64,000 bases of DNA from Vesta saturnalis (GCA_036346205.1 JARFJB010001987.1:6154001-6218000); one strand, 5' to 3'. Positions 34,000 to 45,797 are shown, counted from the first letter of the stretch. Numbers and translations are program-made. Notes: generated by a model from the letters alone, not told the origin.

Positions 34000-34460
34000 T
34001 TATTTAAATAACTGGAAAGGAAATATTATTTTATGTATAAACTATTAATTTTAATTTTCCTGTAACAAATGTAAATTTGATTTTAGTTTCTGAAACAAAA
34101 CTGTATTAGTTTTAAGCTGGAATTAATGTTTAAATTACTTTTACAACAATAATTCAATCTCTGAAATAGATTAATAATTATTAATTATATTGGTTGCTAT
34201 TTACGACCAATCTGGAATCTTGTCTGGAATACCTAATTTCTGTAAAATAAAATTAAGTTACTGGTGTTGTAATCTGTAAATTACATCAGGGATATCCTGG
34301 TACTGCCGGTTATTTATCTGTAGTGAAAAATTAATTTTTGATGTTCTGGACTCGTTCTTCTGGAAAACTGTAAAATAAAATTAGTTCGGTTTCATGTATT
34401 TTTACCTGGTTATATTTAATAGTTATATTTAAGTCTACAGGATAGGGATGACTATTTCTA

Positions 34461-34478
34461 GCCCCACGTTGGGCGCCA
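34461..34478 (-). promoter_or_regulatory. Gypsy primer-binding site (tRNA-Lys)
   Basis: TGGCGCCCAACGTGGGGC, three bases after the 5' LTR. It is complementary over 18 nt to the 3' end (with CCA) of animal tRNA-Lys(CUU), the minus-strand primer. Confidence 0.85.
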
Positions 34479-34481
34479 TTT

Positions 34482-36886
34482 TGTAAGCCCCTTTTTTTTT
34501 GGGATGAGCACAGGTTCTCCTTTAAGGATAGCTTACTAATTATTTTGTGTTTACCTCGGCTAGGTCAGGGAGTAGGGGTGGATTGTTTTTAGACTCATAT
34601 ACCTATTAAACAAAACCTTACCTCGGTTTAATACATATATTTAAACAAAAGATTAATGGTTACAATAAATCAAAGTAAAAATAAAAAGTATTCTGGTAAA
34701 ATAAAATGAACTTCTTAACTAAACGCTTCTGCAAGAAATAAATTAATATTTATTTCTAACTGCGCCTGGTCGGCGAGCACTGTACACCAGCGTGCTCCGG
34801 CTTCCTCGACGCTGGAGGTGGTAAATCCTCGGTTTGACACCTGCGGCACAGGGGTCGCCAGTGAGTCGATGGTCGGTTTTGAAAAGTTCTGTAAATCAAC
34901 CGCGTTATATACAGTATTTAAAACAACTAAATAAATGGTGGATTTTGTTTATTTCTAAACAATTATAAGGTGTTCGGGTGAAAATAATACAACGGTGTGT
35001 ATACAATTTCACGGAGGATTACTGTGTTTTTGCCAGGTAAGTTTATTCTGATTTAGTTTAATTAGTATTTAAGAAAATGTGGTTGAATTGAGGTTAAGCG
35101 TAATTCAAATTTATATCAGGGACTGGCTCTTTATTACTTATTTTGCTTAAGTAACGTTTTGCAATTCTGAACAGGTTAAAGAAATAGCAGGACCAACACA
35201 GGTTTTGGTATGTACACGATTTGTGTTAATACAATTTTGGGTTAGGCAACGGTTGGGTGTTATATATTTAATTTCTAAGGGAAATTCTAATTAACTATAA
35301 ATACTATATACAATCAAAATATCTACAAGGGTTATTCAACGGTTGCAAGTCGTAATTTACGATTTGAAAGGTTTAGGTGATGCATGAATATTTTCAAACA
35401 TGTGTGGTTGAAAATATTGATAAGAAGTCATTCAATGTATAAAATGGAACGTTGACCTTCGTTTGATTTAATACAAAATAGGATGATTCTTTACTATAAT
35501 TGAATATGATTTCTTATTTGTGGAAATGGATATGTATTTTCCCTACGAATAATTATCTTCGGTATTAATTGTTAAAGCAGAATAAATTGCTTTATTTAAT
35601 TAATGTAATGGATTTCTTATTTTCAAATAGAAATTCTTTTACTTCTTGAAGTAAAACGTAAAATTTACTTTTAGTTGTATAAATGTAATATTTTACTCAA
35701 TTCAGGTTGGTTTTCGGTAACAAATTGGGATTTTGATATTCAGGTATATTTTTGTGATATACAGGGGAAGTAAATTATAAGTGTTGATAGCCAAGCAGGG
35801 AGCTCGAGCTAAATCAACAAATTCTAGGGATTCTATTTATGAAAAGCTGTAACGGACGCTTCGAATATATAGAATTATATACAGGAGGTTCAGGATATAT
35901 TGGTTGTTCGTTTATAATTTCGTTAATAGCCAAGCCAATGGGCTCAATAGTCTAAATTAACGAATCTTAGAGATCCTATTTATTCAAAGTTATTACGGAC
36001 ACTGTGAATATATAGAACTTATACAGGTGTTTCAGGATAGCTCAATTTTACGTGTTGATAGCCAAGCAGGGAGCTCGAGCTAAATCAACAAATTCTAGAG
36101 ATTCTACTTATTCAAAGTTATAACGGACACTATGAATATGTAGAACTTTATACAGGTGGTTCAGGATGGACGTGGTAATTGCCGTTTTTGGAGGTTATAG
36201 CGCTCGATTTGAACTTCCAGACGTTGCTTAAAGCCCCATTTGCTAGGAGAAGCCCTATAATAATCCAGGTGATCGCCGGTGCTAAACCAGTCAATCTACC
36301 GAAGATCAGTATAATACGCAAAACCTCTTTTGACGTCAATTACTTTCTTAAGGATGGTTGGTTAATAGGAATTTCTAGGTATTACAACTATTTTCATAAA
36401 AATCGGTTATACTTCGGAGTATTTGAATTCTATTTAAATTTAATTGAAAATTGCTTTAAGAGCTGTCAGGCGGTTATGTTCTCGAATAGAGAAATTTATG
36501 TGTAATAAATAAATTATTACAAACAGGCAGGCAGGAGAGTATATTTGCAGAGATGCGTTCTACAAAATAGAAGTTTCAGGTGTAATAATAAATTATTACA
36601 AAACAGGCAGGCAGGAGAATATCTGTAGAGAAGCGTTCCACAGATAGAAGTACGTATTAAAGTGCCAAAATTTCGCTTATAAACCTTGCGAATGAGTGGG
36701 GTTATGGTAGGAAATGTCGCAACGATTCTGCACATCGTGAAAGGGGGTACCGGTGCGCACGCAAAAGTGCTGATTATTTACCTTTATCTGGCACTGAAAT
36801 AAAAATGAATTATTATTAAAACATTATCTTAATAATTTTTATTAAAATAATAATTAATTTATCTTACTCAATTCTGGCTCGTTACA
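34482..36886 (-). repeat. Gypsy 5' LTR
   Basis: 2405 bp, almost identical to 27149-29555. Visible differences include GGCGGCAGCCCACTG versus GGCGAGCACTG, and run-length changes in C and T runs. Carries the same internal tandem arrays. Confidence 0.9.
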
Positions 36887-38015
36887 ACAGGTTTGTCTTA
36901 GCTTTTAAACCGGTATAGAAAATGTCAGATTTCTTTATATGTATCGACTTTTCTGTCTCAGAATTAGCAGCATTTATTTTATTTATTAATTTATCACATT
37001 TTGCACATGTATCTGACCTGGGTTTACCAAAATGTGTCTTAAAGTTTTCATTAAAATATTCATATTTGACAACGGGATTAATCGGCAGATTTTGAAGCAT
37101 TAAAGCATGTTGGTTTGGTTCATATTTTTCTAAATAAAGCTCATACATTTTTGAAATACTTAATAAAGGTGACAGGTAGTATCGATATAAGTTATCTCTC
37201 CTACTGTAATGTGACTTATACCTCGGAAAACTAAGAATATGCTCACGTATTTTAGCACCAGCATCTTCAGGTAACTTGTTTACTCTAGTTTGATGCTTTC
37301 CTCTTCTACACGTCGGAGGTGTTACCTTTTGATTACTTAAGTGTTGTTGCAAGCGCTCAAGCCTACTTTTAGTGATCCCATGTAAGCTTAAAAAGGCCTT
37401 CTTACAAATTGTCTTTTCATTCCCATTATGGCGAACCTGTAATATAAATTTGATTTTAGTGAACTATTGATTCAATGTGATCAATAATAAAAAATCTTAC
37501 CACATAAGAAAAACTGTTCATTTTTCCGTGCCCATCTCCTGAGCGAGGTCTTTTACGTCCTACTGATCTTCTTTTGATAAGCCCGTATAAATAAGCATCT
37601 TGTAAATCCTTGGAGGAAACAGCATAAAATTTTGTAAATATTTCATCACATCCTTCTTCGCCAATTATATCGCAGCACTTATATTTGCAGTTGCAATTTT
37701 CGCCATTTTTTTCTGGTACTAATAATCCAGCTGGATTTGTGTACGACTTTCCTTTACTTCTTTTCGCCTTCCGTACGTTTCTGTTCCATAAAGATTGGCG
37801 TTGTAACCGTTTTTTACACACTTGTGGTATTGCACGAGATGTTCCAGGCTGGTTTTCATCATAATTTTCATTTTCTTTAAACGTATCGTTATCTGAAGAA
37901 CTTTCAGACAAATCAGTTTTGAGGTTAGATTTACGATTTCCAGCATTTTCTGGAATATAGTCTTCATCGCTATCTGTGTGTGTTCCACTAAAGGGATCAT
38001 GAAACGACAACTCAC
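36887..38015 (-). pseudogene. TTAA-transposon protein, 5' half (two exons)
   Basis: Exon 1 (38015-37501) begins MSDSELSFHDPFSG, is acidic/serine-rich at first, then basic (NVRKAKRSKGKSY), then has a cysteine cluster (CNCKYKCCDIIGEEGCDEIF). A 64-bp intron (37500-37437) has GTAAGA and TTACAG ends. Exon 2 continues VRHNGNEKTICKKAFLSLHG, then HYSRRDNLYRYYL and SDTCAKCDKL, and is cut by the Gypsy insertion after GLKAKTNL. The gene resumes at 27148. Known members are insect transposon-derived proteins with an N-terminal zinc-binding region and a DDE-like core. The 5' half itself has no stop, so it was probably intact when the Gypsy inserted. Confidence 0.75.
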
Positions 38016-38348
38016 TATCAGACATTACGATACACTTTTTATACCCGATTTGACTATAAAAACAGTTCTTTAATCTCAAAATTCACGATTGAAACGCTCG
38101 TGTAGCAAAGTAAATAGGAACTAATGAGACACTGCAAGAACAGGTCAAGTCCTGGACATGACTTGTTTTTGCGCAGTACCTATATGCCGGCAACCACCAA
38201 TACGTCTATATCTCTGTTATTTTTAAAGATAAAAGTCCGGTTCTTGCACAGGATGGAAGATAAATTTGTACTTTACAAAAATACATCATAATGTAATTTT
38301 ACCCCAAAAGTGGACTTGGCCGGTTCTTGCATTGGACACCTCAATTAA

Positions 38349-38495
38349 CAAAAGAGGTTTTGTAATCTCGATTTGAGTATGAATACCCTGCTTTGTCTAT
38401 CTTGGCAACAATGTTAGGCAGGAAACGAAAGAGTGCAAGTGGTGGTTTAGTCGATACTCTAATCAATAAACTTCCGTTGAATTACATTTACCTGG
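38349..38495 (+). pseudogene. N-terminal end of the left PLA2-domain gene
   Basis: This short strip of the virus-like element survives between the TTAA transposon and the BEL element. An ATG at 38411 opens MLGRKRKSASGGLVDTLINK, a basic leader. The frame is then off by one base before the PLA2 domain that resumes after the BEL element at 45186. The right terminal repeat lacks this leader through a deletion. Confidence 0.55.
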
Positions 38496-39025
38496 TGGTT
38501 GTGTTTCTGTGAACATGTAATAATTAGGTAGAATGAATCACAAGTACGAGTAGGTTTACTAAAATATTGACCTTGTTGACAGGCATCTTTACAATTGTCA
38601 AAAGCCAGCTTAAGTTAAAATCCATTCAATATGTAAAAATGCAAGGAAAATCTTTTAATACCTGCTGTGAGAATATTTAGCATTTTTAGGAAAGTGATGA
38701 TTGTAATTTTACTTAGAAATTTCTGTGTATTAAGCAAGTTTCATCTCATTGGTGCACCCCTCTATTAAGGGAAGATATTTTCCGCTTTCAGACGAGAACG
38801 AGTATTTTTAGTTAGTTAAGTTTTAGTTTTGTAATGAACCAGTGCGGTTCATACTGTACAACATATATTATATTTAACATGTAAATAAATTTTGTAGTTC
38901 GGTAATTATAGGTTTTATTTTACCGCGGTTGCTCGCTCGCCGTACAAGAAGTGAATCCCAATTAATATTGTTAATCATTGCGATTAATGTCGATGGTGCT
39001 ACAAACGGCCATCGATTTACGAACA
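38496..39025 (+). repeat. BEL/Pao 5' LTR
   Basis: 530 bp, TGGTTGTG...ACGAACA, nearly identical to 44650-45180. Confidence 0.9.
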
Positions 39026-39030
39026 TTAAA

Positions 39031-39047
39031 TGGTCCTTCGAGCCGGA
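39031..39047 (+). promoter_or_regulatory. BEL/Pao primer-binding site (tRNA-Tyr)
   Basis: TGGTCCTTCGAGCCGGA, 5 bp after the LTR, complementary to the 3' end (with CCA) of animal tRNA-Tyr. Confidence 0.8.
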
Positions 39048-39282
39048 TTTAATAATCAATCATAATTAAATCACGGTAATAATTATCAACAAGTGGGTCG
39101 AATCTACAGTGAAGAATCTTTAACCCATCTGTATTGCAACGAACACATCCATTCGGCCATCCCACTGCGTACTGAAACAACTTACCATAGTCCGTCGGAT
39201 TGGAAGTCGGTTTAGTGTAAGTAATTTTATTGTTATTTATCAAGTATACCGCTGTGAGATTCATTCGTATTATTTCAATAAG

Positions 39283-40732
39283 ATGACGAAAGAAAAAAGC
39301 GCTACTAGGGCTTTGATTAAAATAACCAGTACAGTATCGAAATTAGATTCAATTCAAAAGTTTATTGAGGATCTGCCCCCGCAATTAGATGAATCGCTTT
39401 TGCGCGAATTAAAATACGAAACCGCATCTTTGCCCTCACTTGAGGACAAATATGAGGAAATATACGTGGAGTTGGTAGAAAAATCTCAGGGTATTACCCA
39501 ATTACCCTCTTTAAACGAATTTCACGAAAAAGTGCGCAAATTAGTAGGTGCCGCGGCCGTACGCGAGAGTACTTTTAATGAGTCGCATGTGGTCCAGGCA
39601 GCTAAATATTTACCTTCAAGCGGGTTTTTGGAAATTCCCCAGGCATTACCTAAATTAAATTTGCCGACATTTGGTGGTAATTTAAGCGAATATGTCGCGT
39701 TTAGGGATAGCTTTCATTCGATCGTTGATAAGCACGATATTTCGTTTGTGCAGAAATTAACCTACCTTAAATCATCCTTGACCGGCGAAGCTGCCAATGC
39801 CATTAGCGGATTAAAGGTAACAAACGAGAATTACGCAATTGCTCTAGAAATTCTTAAGGAACGGTATGATAAACCAAAGCAAATTGTACAATCTCACGTA
39901 AAAATATACTGGATTTGAAACCCTAACAAAACAAAACGTGGCCAACTTAAGAGAATTTACCGATAATTTAAACAGGGATTTGCTTTGCTTACGTAATTTA
40001 AACGTATCGGACGATCAGTTAGCAGGCGCGCTACTTACTCAGATATTATACGCGAAATTAGATAACGAAACGAAAGAAAAATTACGGCGTCATTATCCAG
40101 ATCGCGTTCTTACTGTCGATGAAATTGTTGCCTTTTTGCAAAAAAGAGTTCAGTTTCTTGCTGATACGAGCTTTGAGGGTGACAATATTAATAAAAACGA
40201 AAGCGTAGGTGGCAACAAGTTCAAATCGCGGCCCGTAACTTTGATCGCGTCCCAAAGTCGTACTGTAGAATGCGGAATGTGCAAATCTGACCACGATGTT
40301 AGTCAATGTTCACAATTTTTGGCGTTGGACGTTAATCGTCGCTTTAATATCATAAAAGAATTACAATTATGTCGTAATTGTTTAAGACATCCCTTTAAGC
40401 AACGTTGTACGTCTAAATATACTTGTCGACAGTGTAAGAAGGCTCATCATACTTTGTTGCACTTTCCCAAAACCTTTAATCAACAACAACCGTCAACCTC
40501 ACATCCTGTCACCAATACCAGTGAGTCATCAAGCACCGAAAGCGCGACAAGCATTGATGCTCAATTACCCGCTCCCACATTGACGTGCCAGGGTACAATT
40601 GAATCTATCACCCTGCTTGCTACTGCAGAGGTGTACGTACAAGATTCAGAAAATAATTTTCATGCGGTGCGTTGCTTATTAGATAGTGGTTCCATGAACA
40701 ACATAATCACTGCGCATTTATTAAAAGATTAA
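39283..40732 (+). pseudogene. BEL/Pao Gag and protease
   Basis: First segment (39283-39918) has the DUF1759 gag region (LPKLNLPTFGGNLSEYVAFR). A one-base loss in an A-run near 39905 shifts the frame; the second segment (to 40732) continues NVANLREFTDNL, with zinc-binding cysteine/histidine clusters (CGMCKSDHDVSQC and CRQCKKAHH) and the aspartic protease start LLDSGSMNNIITAHLLK, whose D-S-G is intact. A further one-base change after the last lysine separates it from the downstream part. Confidence 0.8.
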
Positions 40733-40748
40733 ATTTACCTGTTTTGAC

Positions 40749-43548
40749 GTGGATATGACTATTGCTGGGATAAATTCAAATACAATAAAAATTAATAAAC
40801 GCGCGTGGTTACAAATAAAATCGATGCATAATAATTACGCCACACGTTTTGATTGCCTAGTTATGCCAAAGATCACGTCCAAAATTCCTATGATCGCGTT
40901 TGATGCAAAATCATTGAACATTCCATCGCACATCAAGCTGGCGGATAAAAGGCTTCACGTGCCTGGTGAAATTGATTTGCTAATAGGGGCATCCTGCTAT
41001 TATGACATTGTTTGCGATGGAAAATTATATTTGGGAGACAATCTTCCTGTACTGCAAAACACGACTTTGGGGTATGTACTTGTGGGTAGACTCTGTCACC
41101 AAATCGGTCCGAAAACCATACGCGTCCGCAATTGCGCTTGCCCATATATGCGTATCCAATAACGATCTAAACGAAAACTTGCATAAGTTTTGGGAGATGG
41201 AAGACATACTGCCTCGATCAAAATCATCCCTTTTATCCACTGAAGAAAGGATGGCGGAAGAACACTTTACAAACACTATCGCGCGTGATAAAACAGGGAG
41301 ATATGTAGTAACCATTCCTTTCAATTCAAACATCAACAAGTTAAGAAATTCGTATTCGGGTGCCTTGCGTAGATTTCTATCCCTAGAAAAGCGGTTATCA
41401 AAAAACCCCGAAAATTTGCGTATGTACAAGGAATTTATGCACGAATACGTCCAGCTAGGGCATATGTCACCATTATCAAAAAATCAAATTAAACAAGTGA
41501 AATATTTTTTGCCCCATTTTGAAGTTGTTCGACAGCACGCCATAACTACACGCCTTCGCGTGGTGTTTGATGGAAGTGCTAAAACAGATACAAATACTTC
41601 GGCGAACGATTGTCAGTTATTAGGGCCAGTAGTTCAAAGAGACTTGTTTTCCATCATTCTCAACTTTAGAGAATGTTATAGCATTAATAGGTGATTGCGA
41701 AAAATGTACCGTCAAATCCAAGTTGATCGAAATCAACGCTTGTATCAATGCATTTTGTGGCGAGAAGATCAGTCAGAAATGGTACAAGTTTACGCTTTGA
41801 ATACGCTAGTATACGGCATGAAAAGTTCTTCCTATCTTGCCACAAAGTGCTTACAGCACATTGCAATAAGCAACGCTGACGCCTTTCCTTCCGCAGCTCA
41901 TAGCATTTTAAACGACTTCTACGTCGACGACTATTTGACCGGTGGTAACTCTCCAGAAGAAGTAATTCGATTGCGCGAGCAAGTTACAAATATACTGATC
42001 CAAGCGGGCATACCCTTGCGAAAGTTCATGTCAAACGACGCATCCGTTATACCGAACGCCCAAAATACTAAAGACAATTTTTTTACAATTCCCTTGGAAG
42101 AACGAGCCAACGTCAAAGCGCTAGGGTTAAAATGGGAAACTAAACCCGATGTAATAACTTATAAGTATTCATCAGTAATGAACAATTCCACGTTAACGAA
42201 GCGGAATGTGTTGGCAGCGGTCGCACAACTATTTGATCCCTTGGGTCTGGTGTCTCCAGTAGTCATTCGTGGAAAAATCTTAATCCAAAAAATTTGGATG
42301 TCTGGGACCGATTGGGAGCAAACCATCGAGCTCGCGCACCAGACTGAGTGGCTGGATTTATTAAAAGATTTACAAAATATATCAATACTTCAAATACCGC
42401 GCGCGGTAATTATTCCAAATGTGCTTAGCGTTGAAATTCATGGATTTTCAGACGCAAGCTGTCGCGCGTTCGGTGCTTGCATATACGCCAGAAGTATTCG
42501 AATGGATGGTGTGATAGTGAGGCTTTTGTGCTCCAAGTCCAAGGTGGCGCCTTTAAAGCAACAAACGCTCCCGCGTATGGAATTAAGCGCGGCAGTGTTA
42601 TTAGCGCAGCTCGCCAGGAGGATTAGGGAATCTACGAAACTAGAAATTTCTAAATTTTGTTACTGGTCCGATTCACAAATAACACTGGCTTGGATTATAT
42701 CCACACCCAGCAGATTCAAAGTATTTGTGGCGAATCGCATTGCCGTTATACAAGAATGTACAGAACCCCGCGACTGGCGATACGTGCGCACAAAAGACAA
42801 CCCCGCTGATCTTATATCCCGTGGAGCATCCATAGATGAGTTAAAAAACAATCCCTTATGGTTCCATGGACCGAACATTTTGCAATCAGCAACCTCCCAA
42901 TGGGAAGATCAAAGATATGATCAACAGGAACAACCATTGCTTGAATTAAAAACAATCAATGTTTCTCTAACCTGCGTCTCGCGCAACGACTTCTTGCAGT
43001 CGATGCTTAACAAATTTTCGTCACTCGCGAGACTGCAGAGAACGTTAGCATTTGTCATTCGTTACATCAACAAACTGCGCTCCGAACAACGATGCGATCT
43101 CGGCAATTTAAGCGTACGGGAATTAAATACTTCATTAAATGCTTTAATTAAAATGACACAAAGGGAGACTTTCGCGGCAGAAGTAGCAGTTTTAAAAAAT
43201 GGGCCACATAAGCGTATCAGAAATAACTTATTAATTGCATTAGACGTTTTTCTGGACAATGATGATATTTTGCGGGTAGGTGGTAGACTGAAACATGCGG
43301 ACTTCGCGTACAATAAGTGTCACCCAGCGCTTCTCCCAAAAACTCACAAATTAACTGAGTTAATTGCTATCGATATTCATAAAAGGTACTTTCACTGCGG
43401 CGCGCGTCAACTTCTGTCACTAATGCGTAATCGCTATTGGCCAATAAGTGGGATTGCATTATGTAAGAAAATAAAACGGAATGTGTCAAATGCTTTCGTG
43501 CACACCCAAAGCGAAATGAGGTGCAAATGGAAATCTCCCGCATTATAG
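40749..43548 (+). pseudogene. BEL/Pao protease C-terminus, reverse transcriptase and RNase H
   Basis: Three open stretches (40749-41162, 41002-41694, 41695-43548) form one polyprotein broken near 41085 and 41690. The reverse transcriptase includes RLRVVFDGSAKTDT, GDCEKMYRQIQVDRN and the active-site FYVDDYLTGG (about 41917-41946). RNase H follows (IHGFSDASCRAFGACIYA; YWSDSQITLAWI). The C-terminal end carries the integrase zinc-binding domain (IDIHKRYFHCGARQLLSLMR), with its second Cys pair out of frame. Reverse transcription and RNA removal are the family roles; the breaks make this copy inactive unless some are assembly errors. Confidence 0.8.
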
Positions 43549-43559
43549 ATTGCAAATGA

Positions 43560-44340
43560 ATGTGTGTTTCACAATACCGGATGCGACCTTGCTGGTCCTA
43601 TTTTGATAAAAATAGTTTCAATCGAAATACAAAATTTTTGAAATCATACGTGTGTTTATTTGTTTGTATGTCCGTTAAAGCGATTCATCTCGAGTTGCTC
43701 ACGAGCTTATCCGCCGAATGCTTTCTGCAGGCGTTCAAACGATTTATAGCTCGTAGGGTAAACCAAAATGTATGTTTTCCGATAATGGCACGAATTTTGT
43801 TGCCGCAGCCCACAAGCTTAGGGAGGCATACGTCGCCTTTCAAAGCAACAATGTTCAAAACTCGATTTTCAAATACACTGCAAGCGAGGGCATATCTTGG
43901 AAGTTTATTCCACCTGGAGCTCCCAATTTTGGGGGGTTGTGGGAATCTAATATAAAAACTTTAAAGTCTATGTTATATAAGATAGTTGGTAGAGCGCATC
44001 TTACGTATGAATCTCTTATGACGGTACTTGCACAGATAGAGTCTGTTATGAACTCACGGCCTTTGTGTCCGTTATCTTCCGATCCTTCGGACTGTGCCCT
44101 CTGACACCAGCCCACTTTCTCATTGGACGCCCGGCTACAGAGGTGCCACAGGTGGGCTTAGAAAGTCTACCTTCGCATAGGCTTGACCAATTTCAAAGAT
44201 GTCAGCTCCTGGTCAACCATTTCTGGCGCAGATGGAGCGGAGAGGTACTGCCAGAACTTCAAAACGCCATAAGTGGGTACAATCTTCGGAAATCTACTTA
44301 AGGTAGGTGCGTTGGCTATCATTGCCGATGAGACGACGCT
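43560..44340 (+). pseudogene. BEL/Pao integrase and DUF5641 tail
   Basis: Frames at 43560-43760, 43772-44104 and 44065-44301 follow one another. The core shows VKAIHLELLTSLSAECFLQA, FSDNGTNFVAAA (second D) and GAPNFGGLWESNIKTLKSML (catalytic E). After LTPAHFLIGRPA comes the DUF5641 region (CQLLVNHFWRRWSGEVLPEL) typical of Pao elements. At least three frame changes occur. Confidence 0.75.
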
Positions 44341-44634
44341 TCTTACCTGTGGCCCTTGGCGAGGATTACAGAACTCCATACCGGGGACGACGGTGCGACA
44401 CGTGTCGTCACGTTAAAACCTCATTGGGGAAGTTCGTGAAACAACCTGTTCGGAAATTGTGTGTGCTTCCGTGCGAAACTTGACCTTGTGCAGTGTACGT
44501 GCATCGTGAATTTCGTCAAGCCACGATAAGACGATATTCAGATTAATGTATAAATTGTACGCTAGTTTTAATTACTCTTAAGTGTTCTGGTTTATAGTTA
44601 TATCAATACTTTTACATTGAAACCAGTGTGTTTC

Positions 44635-44649
44635 AAGAGAGGGGAGTAA
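44635..44649 (+). promoter_or_regulatory. BEL/Pao polypurine tract
   Basis: AAGAGAGGGGAGTAA directly before the 3' LTR. Confidence 0.75.
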
Positions 44650-45180
44650 TGGTTGTGTTTCTGTGAACATGTAATAATTAGGTAGAATGAATCACAAGTA
44701 CGAGTAGGTTTACTAAAATATTGACCTTGTTGACAGGCATCTTTACAATTGTCAAAAGCGAGCTTAAGTTAAAATCCATTCAATATGTAAAAATGCAAGG
44801 AAAATCTTTTAATACCTGCTGTGAGAATATTTAGCATTTTAGGAAAGTGATGATTGTAATTTTACTTAGAAATTTCTGTGTATTAAGCAAGTTTCATCTC
44901 ATTGGTGCACCCCTCTATTAAGGGAAGATATTTTCCGCTTTCAGACGAGAACGAGTATTTTTTAGTTAGTTAAGTTTTAGTTTTTGTAATGAACCAGTGC
45001 GGTTCATACTGTACAACATATATTATATTTAACATGTAAATAAATTTTGTAGTTCGGTAATTATACGTTTTATTTTACCGCGGTTGCTCGCTCGCCGTAC
45101 AAGAAGTGAATCCCAATTAATATTGTTAATCATTGCGATTAATGTCGATGGTGCTACAAACGGCCATCGATTTACGAACA
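44650..45180 (+). repeat. BEL/Pao 3' LTR
   Basis: 531 bp; followed by the target duplication CCTGG at 45181-45185. Confidence 0.9.
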
Positions 45181-45185
45181 CCTGG

Positions 45186-45781
45186 TTACCTGTATTATGG
45201 TCCTGGTACAAAGTTAGAGAAACGACTAGCGCGTGGTGACCACGGTATTAATCAACTAGATGCTCAGTCCAAGCTTCATGATATCAGTTACAGAGATTAC
45301 CGAGATTTAGAAAGCAGACATAAAGCAGATAAGATTTTAGAAAAAAAAAGCTTGGGAACGCTTTAAATCATCAGACGTTAGGTGTACGAACTGCAGTCGG
45401 TAACACCATGAGAGCAAAGCGAAAATTAGCAAAGGGCTGCAAACGTCGATCCAAGAAGAAGGAGGGTGGAAACTTATTGCATTTTCGTAAAACCCTAGCT
45501 AAAAAAATTAAACCTAACAGGAATTTCACAGACGCAATAAAGTCAGCGCTTTCAATGGCAAAACGTGTAGTAAAATGTTTGGGAGGCAAAAAAACATTAA
45601 AGTTCCTAGAGTAATCCCCTTACCTAATAAGGAGGGTTTTTACCATTTCTTATTCCGTTATTCGCAGGCTTTAGCGGCAATCGGTGCTTTAACTGGCGGC
45701 GCACCGGGAATTACAGAAGCGCGCAATGACGCAAAAATGCCAAAAAATTGCAAGAAGAGACATCGGGTCATAATCACGTGA
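45186..45781 (+). pseudogene. PLA2-domain (parvovirus VP1-type) protein, left copy
   Basis: After the BEL element the reading resumes with the calcium-loop motif YYGPGTKLEKRLARGD and the catalytic motif KLHDISYRDY (HD..Y), the two signatures of parvovirus-type phospholipase A2. The frame breaks in a run of nine A (45341-45349). A very basic segment follows (KRKLAKGCKRRSKKKEGG, 45414), then in another frame a hydrophobic glycine-rich stretch (LAAIGALTGGAPGI, about 45670-45710) and a basic tail. In virus-like elements such proteins are thought to be minor virion proteins that breach endosomal membranes (inference). The copy is in the left terminal repeat; its twin is at 50225-50790. Confidence 0.65.
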
Positions 45782-45797
45782 TAGAATCGATCACTCG
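45186..45797 (+). repeat. Left terminal inverted repeat, inner part
   Basis: Pairs with 50165-50785 on the minus strand; the match ends at ATAGAATCGATCAC (left) against ATGGAATCAATCGC (right), marking the start of the unique centre. Confidence 0.75.

Larger units (their letters stand above)
27149..36886 (-). mobile_element. Ty3/Gypsy LTR retrotransposon with 2.4-kb LTRs
   Basis: Full-length, on the minus strand: 5' LTR 34482-36886, primer-binding site, gag, pol, polypurine tract, 3' LTR 27149-29555, 4-bp target duplication. The two LTRs differ at only about ten positions that I could see, mostly single-base indels in homopolymers, so insertion is recent. Coding order is gag, protease, RT, RNase H, integrase, as in Gypsy and not Copia. 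No env-like ORF follows integrase. Confidence 0.9.
22513..38344 (-). mobile_element. TTAA-flanked DNA transposon, split by Penelope and Gypsy insertions
   Basis: Terminal inverted repeats: TTGAGGGGTCCAATGCAAGA at 22513 and, inverted at 38344, TTGAGGTGTCCAATGCAAGA. Homology continues for about 40 bp (AAGTCCA and poly-T). Subterminal copies of the same AAGTCC/CCGG motif occur at about 26171 and 38137-38260. Without the nested elements it is about 2.6 kb and encodes one gene on the minus strand. TTAA duplications are known for piggyBac, Kolobok and Sola3; the protein is not piggyBac-like. Confidence 0.75.
38496..45180 (+). mobile_element. BEL/Pao LTR retrotransposon
   Basis: LTRs 38496-39025 and 44650-45180, 5-bp target duplication CCTGG (38491-38495 and 45181-45185), tRNA-Tyr primer site, polypurine tract, and gag, protease, RT, RNase H and integrase in BEL/Pao order on the plus strand. 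The LTRs differ by about five changes, mostly single-base indels. It is inserted inside the PLA2-domain gene of the left terminal repeat. Confidence 0.9.

Noticed and set aside
36179..36505. 108-codon plus-strand frame (and its short twin at 28837)
   Set aside because: It lies inside the LTR, is broken by a one-base difference in the other LTR, and has no domain.
45186..45781. Insertion of a densovirus/parvovirus VP1 gene
   Set aside because: The PLA2 signature alone would suggest this, but the gene is present in both terminal inverted repeats of an element that also has ATPase, protease and capsid-like relics and no parvovirus NS1.
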